DNA from: Brachyhypopomus gauderio
Taxonomy: Eukaryota; Chordata; Actinopteri; Gymnotiformes; Hypopomidae
DNA length: 64,000 nt
Assembly: GCF_052324685.1 (NCBI RefSeq)
Contig: NC_135223.1
Span: 12,127,610-12,191,609 of the forward strand
Direction of reading: 5' to 3'
A program made the position numbers and the translations under genes. The notes under the pieces are model-generated. The model searched no databases. It was not told the origin of the DNA and saw only the letters and a program-made list of their open reading frames with translations. Of this stretch, positions 55,765 to 64,000 are shown piece by piece. Within the stretch, counting starts at the first letter, position 1. The number at the start of each line of letters is the position of its first letter.

Positions 55765-58700
55765 CTGGAAAAAAAGGATTTTATTTCTGTAATTTTTGTA
55801 ATACCAATTGTCATTATTATTATTATTTGTGTAAGACGACATGTCTTGTGTTGTATGCCTACCAGAATTCTCCATTGTTTTTGTTCTCTAGCCATTTCTT
55901 ACGATCCTCCTCATTCACTTTATTCCACAGAGGTGATCTGAAACAAACACACATGCCACCTGGCTGAGCTCCAGACTGACAGGAAGAGATGCTTCCTTGA
56001 AGAGCTTGAGATTAAATACACTTGCATAACTATTTTAAAAACTTTCAGTTTCTCCTCACTGTATACTATTACACTCGAGTTCACAGAGCAAAACACAATA
56101 TGAAATGGTAAAATACATGTTTCATACAGCAGTACGTATGCTGTAAGTGTGAGGTGTGTTTGTGTTGAGACTGCAGCAGTACTAACATGTCACTCCAGTC
56201 TCTGTTCCACTCTCCGTGTCCCCACGGGTTGAACAGTCGTACAAGTTTGACTTCCTGACCTTCAGCCATCAACTGTTTAACAAAAAACACAAGAAAGTAT
56301 CTTTTTACTGATAAGGACACAGAAAACAAAGATGCATAGATCTATTGTCTATTGTGATAGTAACAGATTCACAGGTAAGATGAATGTCATGGTGAGGCGG
56401 TCCTAGCCCTCAAGGGAGAGGCCCACACACACAAGCATACTCCCTCTGCCACACACACCCCAAACTACTCCCACACACCCAGTCTCCCTCCTACTGACAC
56501 ACCTTTTCTACCTGCACCTCATATTTCACTTAATTCCCCTGTCTATTTAAACCCTGCCTTTTCTGACCTCTGATGCTGCACATTGAACTATTCCTGAGTG
56601 AAGTGCTGTTGGATGGACTTCACCTTTATTCTTATATTCAGAGAGAGACTATGCAACACCTTGACTTGAACTGAGCTCGGTTTATTTGACTGCTAAGAGA
56701 GTTTTATTTCAGTATGTGTGTCTGTTACTGTATTATCTTGAACTAGTGGAAAGTAAAGATATACCTCTGCCCAGGGCTGGACTGGGACAAAAAATCGGCC
56801 CTGGCATTTTTGGTTTAGACCGGCCCCTCATAATTAGCAGACCACAACTTACTTGTAATTGTGATAATAATAAAACAATAAAAAAAATAATAAAAAAATA
56901 CTGGTTAAAATAATTGGGATTCAATCTTAGCATTATTATATCACAATCACTTTTTTTTATTTTATTGAAATCATGTCTAATATGTATTTTCTGAATATAT
57001 CTGATATAACAGCTCAATTCTAATTCTTCTAATGTCTTAGAAGCATTTGACACCGTTTTACTCTTATTCAGTGTGGGCATATCTTTTGCTATTTTTTTGC
57101 AATCTTTTATATTTTTTTACACTTATTGCAGTCATGCTTAAATTGCAAAACTTTTATTTATCATTTATAAGTTTTAAAATCTGTAATTTCACTTGTTTGA
57201 GTTTTTAAAACATGTTGAACCACAGCAGAGGCTACAAATGATATATATATATGATGTATAATGTACATATTTATTAAGGATATTGTGACACGGGAGGCGG
57301 CAGACAGACGAGACACAGAATCCGCTGGTTTCACTCACGTTTACTTTTAATCTTTTACACGTATTGCGCAATAGCGCACAAGGAACATCAAACACAGACT
57401 TGGTACGTGTAGACTTAGACAACGACAAGCACAGGACACTGCACGAGCACACATTAAATAGACAGACCACATTAGCCCCACGTGATTACGAGACGATTCA
57501 CAGGTGAGACACATTATTCACACGACATAGCCCTCACCACGGAGTTCCACTGACGCAGACAAAGCACGTGGACAATGTATACACACGCCCAGAAGGGAGG
57601 GGCCGGGGTCCTCAATGTGACAGATATGCTCTGTTTTTAGTTTTGATGTAAATGTTTGTTAACAAATTATTGTTATGTGTGAAATGTGCTGTACAAATAA
57701 AGTTGCTTTGCATTTTAAATCAAAGTAAACTGATTGTGATTAAGGCTGTAGATATGGCACATATCTAGACTCTAAGGTCCTCAGACAATTATGTGCTTAG
57801 ACAAATTTGCATAGATTTGTGCAAATTTCATCACGCCACTCTGTAAAGCTGTGATGCACATCTGCATATCCACCAATAGCAAGCAAGCATTTCAGTCACA
57901 GTACCCAAAACCAGCTGAATCAATATGGTGTTTGGGTTAGAAGCTAGAAGATGGCTGTGTTGTTATAATAAAGGTGTCTCGTCAGGAGTGACCGGAGTAG
58001 AATACAAGGCCCAACTGTCTATTAAAACAATTCATTGGAAGGCCTCTTGAAAATAAAAGTTCATTGAAAACTGTTCACAGTGTTGAGAATCGTGGAAACG
58101 TAGCTGTCTAGCTGTCTAAAATTTTAGCATTTCCTGTCGGAACGCGATAGAAAACAAAACAGAACTTGTAGGCCTATAGGCTTACATAATCCAAATTATA
58201 TATTCTCAGTTCAATGCAATCTATAAAATGCTTAAAGTGTCAATTAAATATTGAAATAAATTAATTAAAATCCCAAACATTTATATGCATCTCACCTTAG
58301 TGACGCCTGTGACAGTATAGGCGTGGCCCTCCACGAGACCGCAGGGTAACACCGTGTTGGCAGAGGTTGCCTGGAAATGCATCAGAGTCACCAGTGTGTG
58401 TGTGTGTGTGTGTGTGAGTCAGGGTGTTGTGGTGTTGTGTTATAGGGTGTTGTGTGTTCTTACCCCATGTGGCGTCCCACAGCCCATGAGGGCTTTGTTC
58501 TTTACTGCCTGATCCATTATGTCCCACAGATCTGGTGGAGCTCTTCTCAGAACGAAAATGTTGCACTTACCACCACTGACGTCACGGAGGGCGTCAGACA
58601 CACACCCACCCTTCATGGCTGAATATGAACCACACACTCTGGAAAAGTGGAAAACACTGGGCATGAGGCAATAGTCCATACAAAGAGAGTCCAGCACCCA

Positions 58701-59831
58701 GTACCAGGATCTAAGGTATTAACAGTCCAACAGATACAAGTGGCAGGAATCATTCAGTGGAACACATTTAAGGCATATGAGCAGGACAGACCCAGGTCCA
58801 GGTGAGAGAGGGATGAAGAACAACCAAGCTCAGATCCTGTGGGATCTCCAGGTCCATCCAGACTGAAAAGCAGGAAGTGGCAAACCAACCAGACATGTTT
58901 GCAGATAGTAGAATCAGAAGTGGAAATAGATGTGTTGCAACTGTCACAAGTGATGGAACCATACAAAGCGATTTTAAAAAGCTGGAGATCAGGATCTGAG
59001 AGAGGAAACAGAGAATGAAGGGTTAACATCAAGGTTGTGCCAGTGATGTCAGGAGTGCTTGGGCCTGGAAAAGGGACTCCAACAGACACAGGAATGACAA
59101 ACTCAGTGCAGAAGATAAAAAAGAGTAAACAGAGTGACCTCACAGGCCACTGGCAGATGTAGAAAAATGCTCAAAAGTAAGTGATTAAAAAATAGAAGTG
59201 TTACTAGAAGTGGTATAAGTTTATTTTTGCCAATTAACAAAATGTACAATGAATGAACAAAAGAGAGAATCAAATGAAGAGGGTGTGAACACGCTTCACC
59301 TTCAAAACAGCACTTGTTCAGAAACAGTTCATGGTGCTCTTGCACAAAGTCAAGGATTTTGCAAGATTATTGTAAAAAAAGAACAAGAAGCCCTCAACCT
59401 CACAACCCTGAAACCTCACAGAAGCCTCAAACAAAAAAAAACGATTATTCTCACAGAGTCTGTCTGGGATTACATGAAGAGACAGAAGAATCTAAGAAAG
59501 CCTTCATCACAACAATAAGTCAGAATAAGTGATCCAACCAGACATTGTGACAGGTGAACTTGGTGCTGCTACCCATAAGTTGGAGGCATGAGAAACCAGG
59601 AATGACACCATTATCACAGTCCAGAAGTGCAGAATCTCATTTAACTATTTAACGGCAACAATACTGCACCACACCCACAGACCTCCCCAGGTCTCTGATA
59701 AAAGACCAGTGTGTTAGGAAACATACCCCGCTGGCACATTGAAGACATACATATACATACATTATGTATAATATATATACAGTATGTATACATATATACA
59801 TACACACACACACACACATACATACACATAC

Positions 59832-59908
<77 letters not shown>

Positions 59909-62571
59909 AATGGACAAAAAAAGTGTCCAGAGCATGGACCATATACCAGGAGAAAGGCCAGTGCACCAGGAGACATGGAGAGGGCCGTAGGAGGGCAACA
60001 ACCCAGCAGCAGGACTGCCAAGTTCTCTTTTGTGCAAGGAAGAACAGGAGGTGCAGTGCCAAAGCCCTGCAAAATGACCTGCAGGCTAATAATATCCATG
60101 TTTCACAACTCTGTGAGGGTGGTATGAGGGCCCGATGTCTACAAGTTCCTGCAAGATGAAGGCATTAATGCTCTGGATTGGCTTGCCCATTCCCCAGACC
60201 TGAATCCAATCAGGCACATCTGGGACATCATGTCTCGTTCCATCCACCAACACCATATTGCACCACAGATTGTCCAGGAGTTATTCCAGATCTGCAAGGC
60301 GATTCCTCAGAACATCCACCACCTCATCAGGAGAAAGCCCAGGTGTTGTTGGAAGATCATACGGGCACATGAAGGCAACACACACTACTGAGCCTCATTT
60401 TAACTTTAAAAATGTAATTTATATATAAACATATATAAAAGAATGTGACCTACTTGGCGTAGGCCTTCTCCAGAAGAGCAGGCCAGAACTCATTGTGTGT
60501 TTTGCAGTTCACAAAAATGAGTTTTTCACTGACAGTTGGCAGTTTGTCATCTATCACAACATCAGTCCATTGGCCAGACCTCCAAAACTGTGGAAAAACA
60601 ACATAGCTAATTAATCTAGAAAAAGACGACATAATAAGTGTAACGTTCTGCGCGATGCCGAGCAGGGAGGCGGACACAAGCGCTGAGGACAGTAAGATTT
60701 ATTGAATGGAATTCCAAAGGCAGAGTCAAAATAACAGGCGGGGGTCATATTGGGCAGGCAGTCCGAACAAGAAATGTAGACAGTCATGACTACAATAACA
60801 CGGAGAACATACAAACCAGGCAGGAACACACAGGGGACAAAGAACACCAAAACACAGAATGAGCGACTTGACGAATATCATCACAGACAGAATAAACAAA
60901 GCACGAACCAACTGAATGAACAAAACAACCGATGACCGACATGGGAAATACAAGGACTATAAATACATAGAATTAAACTAGGACCAGGTGATAACAATGA
61001 CGACACGGGCGTGGCAGACGAGGGGGAACCATAGAAACAGACGAGCAGGGCAGGAACAAGAAGCAGGGAACAACACAGACACGAAGGAACAGGGAAACCG
61101 GAGTGACAGCTAGGAGAGGGGGCGTAGCCCTACGTGACAATAAGACATTTTCTAAGTGTACAGTTAAGGACTTATTGGGTCATTTGAGATATGATTTTCC
61201 ACAATCTACATTTGGTACATATTAATAATGATGTGTATTTAGATTAACACTACAAACAGAACTGTGCACTGTGCTTGCCCTGAAGTGAAATATTCCTGTG
61301 TAGTCTTTCCCGAATGACTGATCCTGAGGAACAACCTCATTCACGATGTCCTGCCGAAACGTAATGGCCCCAATCGCAGCCAGAAACCAGCAGTTTCCTA
61401 GGAAACAAAATAAACTCTAACGTGAACATCTCCAAACATTTTGTGTGTACTGATACTCGTCAACCTGACATCACACAGAATTAGAAAAAAACAATGTATT
61501 GGAAATGTATTGGTTTTCAATCAGTGAAACTGTCCTTACACATCTGTTCATGTAGAAATATTTGTGTAGGGCTTAAACTGCTATATCTCCACATCAGCTG
61601 TTAAACATCCATGATACCCAGTCTATGAAAATCCTTAAAGTTACCAAGGTGTCCTTGGGAGAAGTCAAATCTGGACTCGCCATCCACAACAAGACATGGG
61701 TCTTTCACCAGCTCCTGAGAGGATATGATTAACAAATAAGTACAAAAGCATATATAGGAAATATAATTTCAGATATAAAACAGCTTTGCCTGTGAATCAG
61801 CACTGTTATTTTTTTTACTAATCATTGTGTGGTTGCAGCTTTGTGCATATTGGCTGAAAAACCATATGGTCTACAGGTGTGTGTGAACATGTTGTGAAGG
61901 TATTGGGGTGGGGTCAAGAGTGTGAAGGTATGAGGGGGAAGGGCAAGGATTTTCTTGCCTAAACACTATTTAGATTTTCCTAACACTCTACCGTTAGCCC
62001 ATAGGACCAAGCTTTTCACAGCCTGTGCACTGGACGATTTTTAATAGCAACACCTTTCCTTTGAATTCATTATTGCAGCTGTTTTATTTTGCCATTTTCC
62101 ATTTACAGTTGCAATTAAGCATCTAAATTTCTGTTTTGTTTTGCTGAATTGTTTGCTGAATAAACATTTTAATAAAATTTCTTATAAAAATGCATTATTT
62201 ATGAGGATTATCACACTGATAATACAACCATGCTGCTGCTCAGAAAAACACTTTGATGAAAGTGAAAACATTTTAATTTAAAAATATTTTATTGGTGGAT
62301 TAAAAGGGTTATCATGATCAGTGTTTATTGATGGATTAAGAAAGGTTAGATAAGCGAAATGCTATTGTACCGAAGGTCTCTTCCAGACCACATTAGAAAT
62401 GTTGTTATTGGACAGCAGTTCTGTGCCGATGGAGCAGTTGTCCGCGGGGAACTTCTCATCAGAGTATTTCTCTTTCTTCCTGTTGTACTCCTGCTGCAGC
62501 TGCTGGTAGTCCTGCCCCAGGAACTTGACGGGATTGGCAGGAGATCCTGCAGCGATGTTGGGACGGGGCAT
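55689..62571 (-). CDS. Calpain, protease core only, 9 coding exons
   Basis: Exons: 62371-62571, 61645-61714, 61279-61397, 60454-60587, 58464-58638, 58296-58370, 56187-56272, 55863-55937, 55689-55764. Total 1011 nt, 336 residues, all phases consistent. Cytosolic Ca2+-dependent cysteine protease family. Catalytic Cys93 (GNCWFLAAI), His249 (EGHAYTVTG) and Asn273 (FNPWGHGEW) are present with normal spacing. Exons of 70, 119, 134 and 86 nt match classical calpain exon sizes. The last exon reads [13 protein letters not shown], the end of the protease core, then ends in TGA after IATFPQ. Classical calpains continue with a C2-like domain and EF-hands to ~700 residues; none is found. The donor of intron 3 is GC. 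Which paralogue (CAPN9/12-like or other) cannot be decided. Confidence 0.88.
55863..55937 (-). CDS. Calpain exon 8
   Basis: 75 nt: [17 protein letters not shown] and NNGEFW. Acceptor gtttgtttcag, donor TCTG|GTAGGC. Confidence 0.85.
56187..56272 (-). CDS. Calpain exon 7 (catalytic Asn)
   Basis: 86 nt: [18 protein letters not shown] and [10 protein letters not shown]. Acceptor ttttttgttaaacag, donor ACAT|GTTAGT. Confidence 0.9.
56350..57240. other. Calpain intron 6: repeat scraps
   Basis: 56350-56700 has an LTR-like composition with 'ctatttaaaccctgcc' but no fixed ends. 56770-56850 ('agggctggactgggacaaaa') is a common fish repeat fragment. No exon is supported. Confidence 0.3.
57284..57622 (-). 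mobile_element. Solo LTR (family C) in calpain intron 6, 339 bp
   Basis: 5-bp duplication gatat at 57279-57283 and 57623-57627. Same family and almost the same length as the LTR at 913-1252, in the same orientation. Confidence 0.92.
58296..58370 (-). CDS. Calpain exon 6 (catalytic His)
   Basis: 75 nt: [20 protein letters not shown] and TGVTK. Acceptor gatgcatttccag, donor TAAG|GTGAGA. A (TG)n tract lies just upstream (58397-58417). Confidence 0.88.
58464..58638 (-). CDS. Calpain exon 5
   Basis: 175 nt: [33 protein letters not shown] and LMGCGTPHG. Acceptor ccacttttccag, donor TGGG|GTAAGA. Confidence 0.87.
58640..59640. other. Calpain intron 4, left part: no gene
   Basis: Open frames here (e.g. 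58754-59143 minus) lack splice support and family similarity. 59240-59520 may be an old DNA transposon. Confidence 0.35.
59640..60400 (+). pseudogene. Tc1-like transposon fragment in calpain intron 4
   Basis: Plus-strand C-terminal transposase remains at 60155-60391: [20 protein letters not shown], then MSRSIHQHH and EGNTHY before TGA. The third acidic residue (NPIE) is Arg. A (TA)n tract at 59843-59902 lies within. Confidence 0.7.
60454..60587 (-). CDS. Calpain exon 4
   Basis: 134 nt: [19 protein letters not shown] and [14 protein letters not shown]. Acceptor tgtttttccacag, donor CCAA|GTAGGT. Confidence 0.88.
60639..61139 (-). mobile_element. Solo LTR in calpain intron 3, 501 bp
   Basis: Flanked by the 5-bp duplication ataag (60634-60638 and 61140-61144). 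Ends tgtaacgttc and ctacgtgaca; on the minus strand it runs TGTCACG...CGTTACA, related to the LTRs at 7211 and 20895. Confidence 0.9.
61279..61397 (-). CDS. Calpain exon 3 (catalytic Cys)
   Basis: 119 nt beginning [17 protein letters not shown]. Acceptor tttgtttcctag; donor is CAGG|GCAAGC, a GC-AG intron. Confidence 0.88.
61645..61714 (-). CDS. Calpain exon 2
   Basis: 70 nt, [20 protein letters not shown]; acceptor atatcctctcag, donor CTTG|GTAACT. Confidence 0.88.
61715..62370. other. Calpain intron 1, nothing recognised
   Basis: AT-rich intron without visible repeat or exon. Confidence 0.4.
62371..62571 (-). CDS. Calpain exon 1
   Basis: 201 nt, residues 1-67: [20 protein letters not shown] and [14 protein letters not shown] splice-acceptor-like CAG (62585) just upstream suggests a noncoding first exon. 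Donor CCTTCG|GTACAA. Confidence 0.8.
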
Positions 62572-62964
62572 TTCTACACACCTGCTCAGAGGGAAACACA
62601 CACAATGCCCACAACATACACAGTGTATGTAGAGCACAGCTATGTGCCAGCTGTTTTTTTTTTCTTTCAAATTTTTGTAAAAAACATTGAATGCCAAATA
62701 CTGAAAATAAGTACTTGTACCTTTTAACATAAATGGAAGAGAATACTATGGGCCAATTAGAAAAACTCCAGAATTGCTTATGGAGCCCAGACAACTGACG
62801 ATAGTTTGACCAAAAAGAAAGTTCTGGATCCAGATCAGCAGTATTCCTCATAATAACCTGATTGGTTGAAATGCGTGGCATGTTAAACAATAAATGTAAA
62901 ATTTATTATTTTTCAGCTCACTAAAAATTGTTTTCCTAAAATATTTGTGTCTGTATTTATTTAT

Positions 62965-63368
62965 TGTCACGGTAGGCCGGACCGGCTCCACAGGGGAGCT
63001 GCCCACTTCACTACATTCCACTTTTGTACACTCCCCAGAGCCCAATCACCCTCCCACTAATGATTTAGTCATCACCTCTCATTATCACATGCACCTGTCC
63101 CTAATTCCTCTATCACCCAGCTTAAGGCCACAGGTCCTGCTGAATGTCACTGTGCATTGCTTACTACCCGGACCTGTTGTAGGAAGCTTTCCGCTGATCA
63201 ACCGTCTGAGGGCCAAGATTATAGTGACTCCTGATGCGAGTTATGAGGACACTTTGCTCCTTGTTCGCTATTTACTTATCGAGTTTTGAGCTGTGTTGGT
63301 GGTGGAATTGGACATTAATCTGAACACAGCACCACCTACCATGTCTGCTGTTCTGTCACCCCGTTACA
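62965..63368 (+). mobile_element. Solo LTR (family A) upstream of calpain, 404 bp
   Basis: Flanked by tttat (62960-62964 and 63369-63373). Starts tgtcacggtaggccgg and ends ccccgttaca; similar to 3280-3672. It lies 394 bp upstream of the calpain ATG, in the opposite orientation. Confidence 0.88.
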
Positions 63369-63373
63369 TTTAT

Positions 63374-64000
63374 AATATTTCAGAGCTTCTAAATTAAATC
63401 AAACTTTTATAATCTGAGTTACATTTAGGTCTGTACTTGCCAATACAGCTCAGTGTTAGGGTCTGTACGGGCATTCAGGAGTAAGGCCATGGGAAACCTT
63501 TGTCCTTTGTTGTGAAAAGTAAACCATTCGCTGGATGGAGTTCTGTTTTGTTAGAAGGTGTATAATTACACTCTGCGGCAGGAGAAGTATATATATCAAT
63601 CACTACAAACATGTCTTCAGACTGGACCTGCCTATGCAGACTAAAGGTGTTCTCAACAGCTCTGAGTGACACAACCTCTTCTACACCTACATCAGTACAT
63701 GAATGAATTGATGAATATATACATGCATATATAAATTGCATGCACTGTGTGTGTGTGTGTGTGTGTGTGTGTAGGGGAGGGTTGAAATAGAGGCTCAAAG
63801 AAGAATAATAAAATCAAGTTTATTTACTATGTGACAGTTTAATGTCTTTTAAAATTGTGATTTCAAGACATGTTCTTTCAACCTGGTTTAACCTTCTGAA
63901 GGCTTCTGCTGATACTAACAAAGAGATGTAATAGAGTTGTGTTTGCAGAGAAACAAGTCATCATTTTAATCAGTACAGTCAGACAACAGAACATTAGAGC
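63374..64000. other. No gene seen; (GT)n at 63747-63773
   Basis: The minus-strand frame at 63475-63798 starts in the microsatellite and has no family similarity. It may include upstream noncoding sequence of the calpain. Confidence 0.35.

Noticed and set aside
58754..59143. 129-residue frame with signal-peptide-like start in calpain intron 4
   Set aside because: Not conserved in any family I know and inside an intron without splice support.
59641..60159. Ile/Tyr-repeat frames on both strands
   Set aside because: They cross a (TA)n microsatellite next to transposon remains.

Overview
The window is vertebrate nuclear DNA, almost certainly from a teleost fish. Genes are split into exons with GT-AG introns and many introns are filled with repeats. 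The transposon mixture is typical of fish: Tc1-like elements, hAT and Harbinger elements, tRNA-headed SINEs, RTE- and L2-like LINE ends, and short LTRs with 5-bp target duplications. I cannot name the species. All recognisable host genes lie on the minus strand.

Layout, left to right. (1) 1-5.2 kb: a Tc1 copy split by an LTR element, then repeat blocks that carry 21-nt microexon candidates. (2) 5.2-6.5 kb: two V-set immunoglobulin exons (types A and B) of a butyrophilin/B7-like receptor. (3) 6.5-30 kb: mostly mobile DNA, including a solo LTR, LINE pieces, a 188-bp tandem satellite, gypsy gag and protease fragments, a hAT element inside a minisatellite, an LTR split by a Harbinger element, and Tc1 copies. 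(4) 30-34.5 kb: five more V-set exons in tandem. (5) 34.8-38.2 kb: a second copy of the DNA found at 6.7-11.8 kb, lacking three insertions present in the left copy. (6) 38-44 kb: repeats and AT-rich DNA. (7) 44.2-44.6 kb: the last two exons of a KDM6-type histone demethylase, stranded and carrying a stop codon. (8) 45.3-52.4 kb: a complete klhl10 gene of 8 coding exons. (9) 55.7-62.6 kb: a nine-exon calpain gene that encodes only the protease core.

The V-set exons all begin and end in phase 1, so they can be added or removed without changing frame. Types B and A lie in the same order in both clusters, which suggests receptors with several V domains. The right cluster shows decay: one exon has a 2-bp deletion and two have lost the first disulphide cysteine. 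klhl10 (substrate adaptor of a CUL3 ubiquitin ligase in spermatids) and the calpain appear intact as reading frames, although their introns contain dead transposons, LTRs and minisatellites. The calpain keeps its Cys, His and Asn catalytic residues but stops right after the protease domain.

The most notable points are the core-only calpain, the expanding and decaying V-exon array, the stranded KDM6 exons, and the paralogous 'empty sites' that date three transposon insertions.
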